A DNA stretch of 21,464 nucleotides, taken from Pseudomonadota bacterium. Lineage in GTDB: Bacteria > Pseudomonadota > Alphaproteobacteria > Caulobacterales > Caulobacteraceae. Under the pieces are notes generated by a model that ran no database searches, had not been told where the DNA came from, and saw nothing but the letters and a program-made list of their open reading frames with translations. Positions 7,001 through 14,392 of this stretch are shown piece by piece; the first letter of the stretch is position 1; each line of letters opens with the position of its first letter. The stretch spans positions 1 through 21,464 of the forward strand of contig JAEZIH010000177.1 of NCBI GenBank assembly GCA_023416055.1, given 5' to 3'. The translations under genes were made by a program, and so were the position numbers.

Positions 7001-8782
7001 TCAGTACGGCTGGTCGGCCAGCACGGTAGCCCCGGAGGCCCGGGCCCGCTCGGTCTGCAGCCGCCGAGCGGCGGCCTTGGCCTCGGGGTCGTCGAGGATG
7101 CCGCCGATGCCGATCAGCACGCGGGCCGACTCGCCGGAGACGCCGAACAGGGCGGACAGGGCGGCGAAGGGCGACTTCGCTTCCGGGTAGCGCTTGAAGC
7201 GCACCGCCTCGTCGTTGGGGATGCGGGCCAGCTGACGGGCCTTGGCGATGGCCTCCTCGAGGCCGCCCAGCTGGTCGACGAGGCCGATGGCCTTGGCCTG
7301 GGCGCCGGTCCAGACGCGGCCGCGGGCGATCTCGCGCACCCGGGCCGGCTCAAGCTTGCGGCCGCGGGCGACGCGTTCGATGAACTGGTCGTAGGTGCGG
7401 TCGATGGAGGCGGCGAAGGCGGCCCGATCGGCGGGGTCGAAGGGGCGCGACGGCGAGAGGGCGTCGGCGTATTCGCCCCCGACGCTCATGTTGCGCATGT
7501 CGATGCCGAAGCGGCCAAGGGCGTCGGCCAGCACCAGCTTGCCGCCGAAGACGCCGATCGAGCCGGTCAGGGTGGTGGGCTGGGCCACGATCCAGTCGGC
7601 CTCGGAACTGATCCAGTAGCCGCCCGAGGCGGCGTAGTCGCCCATGGAGACGACCACCGGCTTGCCGGCGGCGCGTGCGGCGCGGACGGCGGCGAGGATC
7701 TGTTCGGAGGCGTCGGGCGAGCCGCCGGGCGAGGAGACGCGGAAGACGATGGCCTTCACCGAACTGTCCTCGATGGCGTCGTAGATGGCTTCGGCGAGGT
7801 CGTCGGACATGATGGCCGAGCCGCTGCCGAACGGGTCGGCCCTGCCGCCCGTGCCGGTCATGATGGCCCCTTCCCCGCCGACGATGGCGATGGCGTTGCG
7901 GCCCGAGCCCTGGCGCTGCCCCCTGGACGAGGCGTAGTCCGAGAACTCCACGATCGCTGAGCCCTTGCCGGCGCGGCGCCGGGCCTCGGCCTCGGCCTCC
8001 TCGACCTGGCCGACCTTGTCGATCAGCTTGCGCTGCAGCGCTTCGGCCGAGGACCAGGGACCGCCCTCGATGGTGGCGCGCAGGGCCTCTGGCGTGACCT
8101 TGCGGTCCTGGGGGGCGTTGGCGAGGGCCGAGGTGTAGATCGAGGTCATCCACGCCGACATCGCCTCGCGATGGGCCGGGGTGAAGTCGCTCTCGGTGTA
8201 TTCGTTGACCGCGTTCTTGTACTCGTAGCGCTGTTCGAACTGGGCGTTGACGCCGTATTTTTCGAAGGCGCGGCCGAGGAAGATCGAGTCGGTCGAGAAG
8301 CCCGCCAGCTGGAAACTGGAGGTGTTCTGCATCCACAGTTCGGAGGCCGAGGCGCCCAGCATGTAGCTGGAGACGGCCGCGCCGACAGGCTGGAAGCCCT
8401 GGGCGTGGGCAATGACGACCTTGCCCGAACGACGGAAACGGCGGACGGCCTGGCGGATCTCGTCGGCGGCGGCCGGAGTGATGCCGCCCTCGGGCAGGCG
8501 GATGAGCAGGGCCTTCACGCGTCGGTCGTCCTCGGCCTGGGCCAGGGTGTCGACGATCTGCATGGTCGACAGGCCGCCGCCGCCGAAGACGGCGAAGGGG
8601 TTGGTCGGGGCCTGGTCGGTAACGCCTGCGCGCAGATCCAGTTCGAGCACGGCGTTGGCCGGCGTCGGCTCCTTCGAGCTGGCCGAGCTGACCGCCACTG
8701 TGATCAGGATGAACGGCACCACCACCAGGAACAGGAAGAGGCCGGCGAAGACGCCGAGCATCGTCAGGAAGAACTGCTTCAT
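7001..8782 (-). CDS. sppA: Signal peptide peptidase SppA, 67K type
   Basis: This 593-residue membrane-anchored serine protease degrades leftover signal peptides in the inner membrane. The N-terminal membrane segment (about residues 5-33) is followed by two tandem Clp-like (S49) domains, the layout of the long SppA form in E. coli (618 residues). The Ser-Lys dyad is present: K189 in YEYKNAV in the first domain and S386 in [10 protein letters not shown] in the second. The structural motifs SSPGGS (350-355) and TGSIGVFGG (406-414) are intact. The frame is open 17 codons further upstream, but that start (8833) lies in the -10 element of the likely promoter. The ATG at 8782 (MKQFFLTM) is therefore used, although no clear Shine-Dalgarno precedes it. 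Confidence 0.95.
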   Translation of the reverse strand: MKQFFLTMLGVFAGLFLFLVVVPFILITVAVSSASSKEPTPANAVLELDLRAGVTDQAPTNPFAVFGGGGLSTMQIVDTLAQAEDDRRVKALLIRLPEGGITPAAADEIRQAVRRFRRSGKVVIAHAQGFQPVGAAVSSYMLGASASELWMQNTSSFQLAGFSTDSIFLGRAFEKYGVNAQFEQRYEYKNAVNEYTESDFTPAHREAMSAWMTSIYTSALANAPQDRKVTPEALRATIEGGPWSSAEALQRKLIDKVGQVEEAEAEARRRAGKGSAIVEFSDYASSRGQRQGSGRNAIAIVGGEGAIMTGTGGRADPFGSGSAIMSDDLAEAIYDAIEDSSVKAIVFRVSSPGGSPDASEQILAAVRAARAAGKPVVVSMGDYAASGGYWISSEADWIVAQPTTLTGSIGVFGGKLVLADALGRFGIDMRNMSVGGEYADALSPSRPFDPADRAAFAASIDRTYDQFIERVARGRKLEPARVREIARGRVWTGAQAKAIGLVDQLGGLEEAIAKARQLARIPNDEAVRFKRYPEAKSPFAALSALFGVSGESARVLIGIGGILDDPEAKAAARRLQTERARASGATVLADQPY

Positions 8783-8828
8783 CGAGGGGTTCGTGTCCGC
8801 GCGCGCGACTGGTTTCTGGCCGCCCCGG

Positions 8829-8856
8829 ACCATAGGGCGGCGAGGTTTGCCGTCAA
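8829..8856 (-). promoter_or_regulatory. Probable sppA promoter
   Basis: On the minus strand TTGACG (8856-8851) is followed after 16 bases by TATGGT (8834-8829). Both elements are close to the housekeeping consensus. Transcription would begin near 8822, leaving about 40 bases before the sppA ATG at 8782. It is divergent from the panD promoter 60 bases away. Confidence 0.55.
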
Positions 8857-8916
8857 ATGAACGTCGCGTAACGGGGGAATGCGGCGGAGCCGAATGGTGC
8901 GCCGCAACAGAAACGA

Positions 8917-8945
8917 TTGCTGTGGCCGCGGGCTGATCTTATATC
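8917..8945 (+). promoter_or_regulatory. Probable panD promoter
   Basis: TTGCTG (8917-8922), a 17-base spacer and TATATC (8940-8945) form a good housekeeping-type promoter. The start point would be near 8952, giving a leader of about 47 bases to the panD ATG at 8999. The -10 lies in one of the few AT-rich spots of this divergent region. Confidence 0.55.
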
Positions 8946-8998
8946 AGCGGCCTGCGAGCGGGGGCCGATCGCCCCGCGTCATCCGGACCGCACTCCCC

Positions 8999-9355
8999 AT
9001 GCTGGTCACCCTGATGAAGGCCAAGCTTCACCGCGCGACGGTGACCCAGGCCGACCTCGACTACGAAGGCTCGATCGCCATCGACGCCGACCTGCTGGAC
9101 GCCGCGGGCATCTTTCCGCACGAGCAGGTCGATGTGCTGAACATCACCAACGGCGCGCGCTTCACCACCTATGCCATCGAGGCGCCGCGCGGCTCGCGCG
9201 TGATCGGCGTCAACGGCGCCGCCGCACGGCTGGTGCAGAAGAACGACAAGGTGATCGTGGTCACCTACGGCCAGCTGCCGCAGGAAGAGGCCCGTCAATG
9301 GTCGCCGACGGTGGTGCTGCTGGACGACCGCAACGAGATCAAGAAGGCGGCCTGA
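8999..9355 (+). CDS. panD: Aspartate 1-decarboxylase proenzyme PanD
   Basis: This 118-residue pyruvoyl enzyme makes beta-alanine from L-aspartate for pantothenate and CoA synthesis. The N-terminus [20 protein letters not shown] matches the family start. The self-cleavage site is G24-S25 in YEGSIAID, at the same residue number as in E. coli. Cleavage there turns S25 into the pyruvoyl group. Later family blocks are present: the [11 protein letters not shown] region, [11 protein letters not shown], and DKVIVVTYG. An upstream extension of 40 codons (to 8879) is rejected because it crosses the promoter and has no family similarity. A start at M6 (9014) is less likely. The gene stands alone and ends in a strong terminator. 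Confidence 0.97.
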   Translation: MLVTLMKAKLHRATVTQADLDYEGSIAIDADLLDAAGIFPHEQVDVLNITNGARFTTYAIEAPRGSRVIGVNGAAARLVQKNDKVIVVTYGQLPQEEARQWSPTVVLLDDRNEIKKAA

Positions 9356-9361
9356 CCGCCA

Positions 9362-9387
9362 AAGGGCCCGCCTGACGGCGGGCCCTT
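9362..9387. terminator. Bidirectional intrinsic terminator between panD and the SIMPL gene
   Basis: AAGGGCCCGCC (9362-9372), loop TGAC (9373-9376) and GGCGGGCCCTT (9377-9387) make a perfect 11-pair stem. It lies between the convergent stop codons of panD and the SIMPL-domain gene. The T-run is short on each side, as is common in GC-rich genomes. It probably serves both genes. Confidence 0.85.
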
Positions 9388-9394
9388 CCTCGTT

Positions 9395-10204
9395 CTAGCG
9401 GTTCAGATCGTAGACGCCGGTGATGTCGATCCGGACGCTCAGTTCGCCCGCCGCGACCGGGGTGCCGGCCGAGTCCATGGCCATCTCGGCGCGAGCGTAC
9501 ATCGGACGCGGCGCCGGGGGCGCATAGCCGCCACCCTCCGTGAGCGAGCGGATGCCGCCCAGCTCGACGCCCAGGGCCTGCGAATAGAGCGCCGCCTTGG
9601 CCTGCAGGTTGCGCACCGCCAGCTGACGGGCCGCATTCTCGGCCGCCGTCGGGTCCTTGAGGCCGAAGCTGATGCCGCCGATCTGGTTCACGCCGGCCGA
9701 GACCACCGCGTCGGCGGTGGAGCCGACCTTCGACAGGTCGTTGATGATCACGGTCACCTGGTTCGAGGCCTGGTAGCCGCGCAGGCGCGGCGGCTCGTTC
9801 TGGACGTAGTCGTACTGGGCCGAGAGGTTCAGGCCCGAGGTCTGGACGTCGCGTTCGGCGATGCCGGCGCGGCGCAGGGCGGCCATGACCTGGTTCATCT
9901 GCGCGGCGTTCTGCTGCATCGCCTCGGCGGCCGTGGCGGCCTCGGTGACGACGCCGAAGTGGATGGTCGCCATATCCGGCGCCGCCTTCACCTCGCCGTA
10001 GGCCGACAGGTTCAGCGACGGTCTCTCGGTCACCGCCTGGATGGTCAGGGGCGCGCCCCCGCCCGGCTGGGACTGGGCGAAGGCCGAGGGAGCGGCGAAG
10101 GCGATGGCCGCGGCGGCCAGCAGCCCGCCGCTGACGAGGAGGGCGCGGCTGGACAACGCCGGCGCGGCAACGGCGCGGGCCTTGGCGGCGGGGGATCGGG
10201 TCAT
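9395..10204 (-). CDS. Exported SIMPL-domain (DUF541) protein
   Basis: This 269-residue protein has a basic N-region, a hydrophobic core (about 20-38) and a probable signal-peptidase site after A43 (AFA-Q), so it should be periplasmic. Residues about 60-265 match the SIMPL/DUF541 family: LSAYGEVKAAPDMATIHFGV near the start, then ALRRAGIAERDVQTSGLNL, the LRGYQASNQVTVII block, and a C-terminal ITGVYDL. Relatives include Brucella BP26/OMP28 and E. coli YggE, the latter linked to oxidative stress. The biochemical role of the family is unclear. The ribosome site AGGAGA precedes the ATG well. A possible stress-sigma promoter lies upstream (10285-10311). It is transcribed alone. Confidence 0.9.
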   Translation of the reverse strand: MTRSPAAKARAVAAPALSSRALLVSGGLLAAAAIAFAAPSAFAQSQPGGGAPLTIQAVTERPSLNLSAYGEVKAAPDMATIHFGVVTEAATAAEAMQQNAAQMNQVMAALRRAGIAERDVQTSGLNLSAQYDYVQNEPPRLRGYQASNQVTVIINDLSKVGSTADAVVSAGVNQIGGISFGLKDPTAAENAARQLAVRNLQAKAALYSQALGVELGGIRSLTEGGGYAPPAPRPMYARAEMAMDSAGTPVAAGELSVRIDITGVYDLNR

Positions 10205-10284
10205 GAGGTCGTCTCCTGATGCGGGTCGGCCCGTTCACTGTCGATGCGGACCGTGGCGGCACCTTGGCCGTTCGCGCCTGAATG

Positions 10285-10311
10285 AACGCCCGGGCCCCGC
10301 TGGCAGGTTCC
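10285..10311 (-). promoter_or_regulatory. Possible EcfG-type (general stress) promoter for the SIMPL gene
   Basis: On the minus strand GGAAC (10311-10307) and CGTT (10288-10285) are separated by 18 bases. The alphaproteobacterial general-stress sigma factor recognises GGAAC with CGTT about 16-17 bases away, so the spacing is slightly long. The elements are flanked by an inverted repeat (TGAATG at 10279-10284 and CATTCA at 10311-10316 on the plus strand). The leader would be about 75 bases. Confidence 0.33.
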
Positions 10312-10346
10312 ATTCATCTCGGGCGCGCGACGCCTCCGTCATCCCC

Positions 10347-10374
10347 TTGGCAAGCCGCCGCGCCGCCTGCTAGG
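10347..10374 (+). promoter_or_regulatory. Possible promoter of the tRNA gene
   Basis: TTGGCA (10347-10352), 16 bases, then GCTAGG (10369-10374) resembles the Caulobacter housekeeping promoter with its GCTA -10. The expected start point is about 14 bases before the mature tRNA. Confidence 0.4.
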
Positions 10375-10393
10375 CGGAAGCCGCCGCCACGGC

Positions 10394-10466
10394 GGGCCCG
10401 TAGCTCAATGGTTAGAGCCGACCGCTCATAACGGTCTGGTTGCAGGTTCGAGTCCTGCCGGGCCTA
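10394..10466 (+). tRNA. tRNA with CAT anticodon, probably tRNA-Ile2 (lysidine-modified)
   Basis: The cloverleaf folds fully: acceptor GGGCCCG/CGGGCCT, D-arm GCTC/GAGC, anticodon stem GACCG/CGGTC, loop CTCATAA with CAT at 10427-10429, T-arm GCAGG-TTCGAGT-CCTGC and discriminator A. CCA is not encoded (CCG follows). CAT is shared by initiator Met, elongator Met and Ile2 tRNAs. The paired first acceptor position argues against initiator. C4-G69 and C5-G68 in the acceptor stem are features favoured by the lysidine synthetase TilS, which supports Ile2 reading AUA codons. Elongator Met is the alternative. Confidence 0.93.
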
Positions 10467-10548
10467 CCGCGGGTGGATATCGTCAGTTTTCCTCCGGGCG
10501 TCAGGCGTGTACGAATACCTGTCACGCGGCAGGCAGGGAGACCCTCGG

Positions 10549-11133
10549 ATGAAACATGTCTGGAAAGGCGGCGTCGCTGGCGCGGCTCTGGCGCTGCTCG
10601 CCTCGGCGGCTCCGGCCGCCGCCCAGAACCCGTTCGACGGCATCCCCGGCCTGACCCACTACGGCGACGCCGACGGCTGGCAGGTGAAGAAGCTGGACAG
10701 CGACGACATCTGGTATGGGCAGGCGTGCGTCATGTTCAAGAACCTGAGCGCGGGGCCCAATCCGGTCCAGGCGGTCTACCGGTTCGAGCCCGGTGAGGAC
10801 GAGGTGACAATCTCGTTCCGGTTTCCGCAGCCGCAGTCGGTGCCCGATCGCGAAGCCGTCGACTGGGGTCACCTGGAGCCGGAGGAGTTCCAGTATGCGA
10901 TCGATCCGACCGGGGTGTACGACATCTCGGGCCACGTCGGCTTCGAGTATATCGACGCCACCAAGGTTTACGTCGAACTGAGCCTCGACGCCGACCTCGC
11001 CGTAGTGAACCGGATGGCGGCGGCCGAACAGGTGGGCGTGGCCGTGAAGGGCCACGAGGGAGTCGCCTTCCCGACCGGTCGCGCCACGCGCGCGGTCAGC
11101 CTGGCGCGCCGCTGCCTGAGCAGCTTCCGCTAG
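10549..11133 (+). CDS. Exported protein of unknown function
   Basis: This 194-residue protein is not recognised. A clear signal peptide (basic MKHVWK, hydrophobic core, cleavage after A25 in APAAA-Q) sends it to the periplasm. The mature part is about 169 residues, acidic and probably beta-rich, with patterns such as AVYRFEPGEDEVTISFRFP and VYVELSLDADLAVV. Two cysteines, C60 and C189, sit near either end of the mature chain and could form a disulfide. The ORF is open for 14 codons upstream, but the ATG at 10549 gives the signal peptide and follows AGGGAG. It ends 3 bases before the convergent beta-helix gene stop. No lipobox or membrane anchor beyond the signal peptide. Confidence 0.75.
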   Translation: MKHVWKGGVAGAALALLASAAPAAAQNPFDGIPGLTHYGDADGWQVKKLDSDDIWYGQACVMFKNLSAGPNPVQAVYRFEPGEDEVTISFRFPQPQSVPDREAVDWGHLEPEEFQYAIDPTGVYDISGHVGFEYIDATKVYVELSLDADLAVVNRMAAAEQVGVAVKGHEGVAFPTGRATRAVSLARRCLSSFR

Positions 11134-11136
11134 GAA

Positions 11137-12633
11137 CTACCAGCGCCAGCCGCCGCCGCGGCTCCAGCGGTCCTCGCCGCGGTAGCGCTCGTCATAGATG
11201 TAGCGGCCGTCGCGGTCATACCAGCCGTAGCCGTTGCGGTAGCGGTCGTAGCCGTCCAGCACATAGCCGTCGTCGTAGTATTCGATGCCCAGCAGGCCGT
11301 CCTCGGCCTCCCACCAGTTGCGCGGATAGGAGCCGAGGGCGCATTCCCAGCCCTGGCCCGGATGCCAGTAGGGCTCGTAGCGGCCGCGGTAGCGGTCGCG
11401 GAACTGCGGCCGGCAGACATACTGCGAGTAGACCCGGTTGCCGCGCGCCTGGAGGTTGGCGCGTTCCTCGGCGTAGAGAACCTCGCGCACGCCCGAGAAG
11501 ACGTTGTTGTTGACCACGGCGCTGCCGGAGGCCGCGGCGACGCCGACGGAGGCGGCGCGGATGCGGCTGTCCGTCAGGCGCAGCTCGCCGTTGTAGAGCA
11601 CCACGCCCTTGTCCGAACGGCCGACGCGGCTGTTGCGGATGTCGACCGAGGCGCCCTCGATGGCCACGCCCTCGACGTAGCCGACGATGGCGGTGTTCTC
11701 GATCTCGACCCGTCCATAGTCGCGGCCGGAGCGGACGATGACCCCGATCGAGCGCGGGCCGAAGGCGTTGGGCGCATTGGTCCCCTTCAGGGTGGTCGAG
11801 GCGATGCGCGAGGTCTGGCCGGCCCCCGGAATCAGCTCGAGGCCCGCCTGGGCGCCGGCGATCACCACTTCCCACGCATTCAGCACGGCGCCGTCGGCGA
11901 CGATGGCCGGGGCGATGGTTGCGGCCTCGACCACCGTATTGCGGATGTCCAGCAGCCCGCCATCCGCATAGATCGCGGCCTCGTCGCCGGCGTGACGGAA
12001 GCCGACCCGGTTCATGACGATCTCGGCCCCATAGCCGACGATGCAGGCCGCATCGCCGGCGCGCGGCGAGGCGAAGACCATGTCGCGGATCTCGACCCGT
12101 ACGCCCTGGGCGACGGTGAGGCACGGCAGGCCGTCGGGCGCCATCAGCGTCGGATCGTTCGACCGGGCCCAGTCGCGGGGATCGAAGCCGCCCTCGCCGA
12201 TGATGGTCATCGGCTTGTCGATATTCAGCCAGCCGACGCAGGCGCCGCCGCGGGCGCGGATGACCAGCGTGCCGCCGGGACGGACGCGACGCACCGCATC
12301 CTCGACGGCCCCGCTGCCGGGATTGCCGCCGCAGTCGACAAGAACGATCTCCTCGCCGCCGGGACGATAGTCGGGATAGCCGGGCCGCCAGTCCGGACGG
12401 TGCCGGCCGTAGTCATAGCGGCGGTGGTGCGACCCGCGGCTGCGGTAGCTGCGCGTCGGCGGATCGAGCAGCAGCCCGAAGTTCGGCCGGGTCTGGCTCT
12501 CGACCCTCGCCGCCGTCTGCGCCTGGGCTTCGGAAGGCTGCGACAGGGCGAAGCCGGCGGCGGCCGCGACCATCAAGGCGGCCCCGGCGACAGCGCCGCC
12601 GATGCGGCCGAAGGGGAAACGGGTCGACGACAT
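11137..12633 (-). CDS. Exported right-handed beta-helix protein with aromatic/arginine-rich tail
   Basis: This is a 498-residue exported protein. The signal peptide ends near AQAQT (residues 36-40). A tyrosine/arginine/proline-rich linker (about 61-91) comes next, then a right-handed parallel beta-helix (about 95-400). The helix shows repeated short strands such as LVIRARGG, VEIRDMVF, LLDIRNTVV, VEIENTAIV, VDIRNSRV and LRLTDSRI, each followed by a turn, as in pectate-lyase-like folds. No polysaccharide-lyase catalytic set was recognised. The last 95 residues are dense in Y, R, W, D and G, suggesting carbohydrate or envelope contact. Cysteines at 101, 132, 171, 197, 407 and 431 could form disulfides. 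AAGGAGG overlaps the stop of the Sel1 gene 15 bases upstream, so the two form an operon. Confidence 0.85.
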   Translation of the reverse strand: MSSTRFPFGRIGGAVAGAALMVAAAAGFALSQPSEAQAQTAARVESQTRPNFGLLLDPPTRSYRSRGSHHRRYDYGRHRPDWRPGYPDYRPGGEEIVLVDCGGNPGSGAVEDAVRRVRPGGTLVIRARGGACVGWLNIDKPMTIIGEGGFDPRDWARSNDPTLMAPDGLPCLTVAQGVRVEIRDMVFASPRAGDAACIVGYGAEIVMNRVGFRHAGDEAAIYADGGLLDIRNTVVEAATIAPAIVADGAVLNAWEVVIAGAQAGLELIPGAGQTSRIASTTLKGTNAPNAFGPRSIGVIVRSGRDYGRVEIENTAIVGYVEGVAIEGASVDIRNSRVGRSDKGVVLYNGELRLTDSRIRAASVGVAAASGSAVVNNNVFSGVREVLYAEERANLQARGNRVYSQYVCRPQFRDRYRGRYEPYWHPGQGWECALGSYPRNWWEAEDGLLGIEYYDDGYVLDGYDRYRNGYGWYDRDGRYIYDERYRGEDRWSRGGGWRW

Positions 12634-12648
12634 GGATCCACGCCCTCC

Positions 12649-14109
12649 TTAACGGCGCTGCTGGGAACGGGAGACCTGGGCCAGCACCGCCTGCAGGCGT
12701 CCGGCGGACGGTCCGAAACCGGACAGGGCGGAGTCGATGCGCAGGGCCACGGCCTGGGCCTTGTCCTGGTCGGCCACGCCCGAGACGCCGAGCGCGAAAT
12801 AGCTGGACATGGCGAACTTGGCCTCGGGGCTGCCCTGCCGGGCCGCCTCCTCGAACCACTTGAAGGCCCGGGCGTAGTCGGCGGGCAGGCCGATTCCCTC
12901 GGCGTACATCACGGCCAGCACCAGCTGGGCCTCGGACGAGCCGTTGACGGCCGCCAGCTGAATGGCGCGGACCCGCTCCAGATAGGACAGCCGGCCCTCC
13001 ATCGGGTGGCCCAGCATGGCCTCGAGGGTTTCGATCTGGCGCTTGGACAGATCCTCGGCGCGCTGGGCCGCATTCTCGGTCACGCCGAGGTAGCGCAGGG
13101 CGCGGCCGACGTGGATGAAGGGCAGCTCGCTCGCCATCCGCGACAGGGCGTAGTCGTAGGCGTCGCCGCGCGGGCGGCTCTCGTCCGAGAAGGGCACCCC
13201 CGAGGCCGGCGCCTGATTCGGATAGAATTCGAACGGCGGGGTCCACTGCCGCGCCTTGGCCTCGACGAACCGGCTGTACTGGTCGCGGCGCGGCGCGGAC
13301 TTCTCGAAGTCCTTCATCAGCACATAGGCGCCGACGTCACCGGTCTGCACGGCGAGATAGTTGTACAGATAGGCGTCGACGTCGTTGCGGGGGAACAGAC
13401 TGGTGGCCGACGGATAGCCGCGGCGCGCACGGCCGTCGCCCCGGTCGCCGCGGCCCCTTCCCCAGGCCTCGCGCGCCTCGCGATTGTCCTCGGGCTCGCC
13501 GAACGGGCCGTAGAGCGTGTCGTGCAGGCGGGCGAGGGTGCGGAAGCCCTCGGCGTCCTGGGTCGACAGGATGTAGACCACCCGGTCGCGCACGGCTTCC
13601 TGCTCCGCGCGGGTCATCTGGCCCAGCTGCCGGTCCAGCCGCTGATAGGCCATGTGCCGCTCGAACGCCCGGCAGTCGTCGTATTTCGAGAGAGGCCGCC
13701 AGCCGCCGAAGCCGCCCCGCTCGACCCGGTTGATCGGGGCGTAGCCCTCGTCGTTGGCCAGCGCCATGGCGTACCAGGTGGCGCTTTCGATCGGGTCCTC
13801 GATGTTCTTGTCGGTGGCGCGGAGCGCGGCGTAGCGCGCGCCGAGCTCCAGCTGGGCGAAGAAGTCGCCGCGGAAGGCGGCCCGCCGCAGCGCCCTCAAG
13901 CCGGTTTCCTGGGCGTTGAATTCCGAGCCGGTCAGGGAGGCCGGACGGGGACAGGCGTTGGAGGCGGCGTCGGTCCTTTGCCAGAATCGGACGCCGCTGG
14001 CGCCGTCGCCGCAGGATGTCATGCCGAAGGCGGCCAGGGCCAGGACTCCGGCGACGGCCGCGATGGCGACAGGTCCGCGCGAGCGGCCGAACCGGCCGCG
14101 CTCGGTCAT
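12649..14109 (-). CDS. Sel1-repeat exported protein, probable lipoprotein
   Basis: This 486-residue protein begins with a basic segment and a hydrophobic core (about 11-29), ending in MTSC with C33. That is a plausible though imperfect lipobox, so outer-membrane lipoprotein is likely. Sel1/TPR-like helices are clearest near the C-terminus (about 382-455): SSEAQLVLAVMYAEGIGLP, then FEEAARQGSPEAKFAMSSYF. A weaker one is near 70-118 (FFAQLELGARYA, ATWYAMALAND). Such repeats bind protein partners. The middle region is unrecognised and has a glycine/arginine-rich loop (about 216-231). The frame is open to 14292; a start at 14130 is also possible, but 14109 follows GAAGGG and gives the cleanest signal. 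It is first of two genes with the beta-helix protein, 15 bases apart. Confidence 0.8.
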   Translation of the reverse strand: MTERGRFGRSRGPVAIAAVAGVLALAAFGMTSCGDGASGVRFWQRTDAASNACPRPASLTGSEFNAQETGLRALRRAAFRGDFFAQLELGARYAALRATDKNIEDPIESATWYAMALANDEGYAPINRVERGGFGGWRPLSKYDDCRAFERHMAYQRLDRQLGQMTRAEQEAVRDRVVYILSTQDAEGFRTLARLHDTLYGPFGEPEDNREAREAWGRGRGDRGDGRARRGYPSATSLFPRNDVDAYLYNYLAVQTGDVGAYVLMKDFEKSAPRRDQYSRFVEAKARQWTPPFEFYPNQAPASGVPFSDESRPRGDAYDYALSRMASELPFIHVGRALRYLGVTENAAQRAEDLSKRQIETLEAMLGHPMEGRLSYLERVRAIQLAAVNGSSEAQLVLAVMYAEGIGLPADYARAFKWFEEAARQGSPEAKFAMSSYFALGVSGVADQDKAQAVALRIDSALSGFGPSAGRLQAVLAQVSRSQQRR

Positions 14110-14192
14110 GTTCCCTTCGCCGTCGCCCATGAACCCCTCGCACCACTGGAGCGCGCATTCCCCAGCTCGCCCGTTAAGCTTTGCGTGACCGG

Positions 14193-14216
14193 GACAGTCC
14201 GGTCCAGTTAACTGTC
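14193..14216. repeat. Inverted repeat containing a 10-base palindrome upstream of the Sel1 gene
   Basis: GACAGT (14193-14198) and ACTGTC (14211-14216) form a dyad with a 12-base gap. CAGTTAACTG (14205-14214) is a perfect palindrome within it. A perfect -35 (TTGACA on the minus strand, 14222-14217) abuts the repeat, although the matching -10 is weak. It could be a repressor site controlling the Sel1/beta-helix pair. Confidence 0.3.
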
Positions 14217-14310
14217 TGTCAAGGTTAACGCCGTTTTGCGACAAAGCGTTGCCGCACAGCGGCCATTTTATGACGCGGGCCAGGTTTTCCACCTAAATCA
14301 GCGGGTTGCG

Positions 14311-14329
14311 ATTCCCCTGTGAGGGGAAT
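14311..14329. repeat. 8-base inverted repeat upstream of the methionine sulfoxide reductase gene
   Basis: ATTCCCCT (14311-14318), GTG, AGGGGAAT (14322-14329) is a perfect dyad. It begins within a GATTC, a GANTC site for the CcrM methylase of Caulobacterales. It lies about 35 bases upstream of the probable -10 at 14362, where an activator or repressor could act. No T-run follows, so it is not an obvious terminator. Confidence 0.35.
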
Positions 14330-14361
14330 TCGGAGGCCTCGCGTCACCGCGGCGGGGCGCC

Positions 14362-14367
14362 TATATG
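14362..14367 (+). promoter_or_regulatory. Candidate -10 element for the methionine sulfoxide reductase gene
   Basis: TATATG stands out in very GC-rich sequence 26 bases before the ATG at 14393. No good -35 lies 16-18 bases upstream (about TCGCGT), so the promoter may need an activator, perhaps at the dyad 14311-14329. Confidence 0.33.
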
Positions 14368-14392
14368 GGTCGGCCAGTCTGGAGCCTGATCG

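Noticed and set aside
8783..8833. Start of SppA at 8833
   Set aside because: That codon falls in the probable -10 element, and the ATG at 8782 gives the normal SppA N-terminal anchor.
11362..14211. A 949-codon open frame on the plus strand, antisense to the beta-helix and Sel1 genes
   Set aside because: It covers two genes with signal peptides, ribosome sites and domain matches. The translation is rich in Ala, Gly, Arg and His without any recognised motif, typical of antisense frames in GC-rich DNA.
14205..14228. Possible CtrA site from two TTAA tetramers upstream of the Sel1 gene
   Set aside because: The tetramers are 12 bases apart instead of 7, so they do not form the CtrA full site.
14110..14292. 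Upstream starts of the Sel1 protein
   Set aside because: The extension would put 61 polar residues before the signal peptide and run through the dyads and -35 of the divergent region. The ATG at 14130 remains possible.
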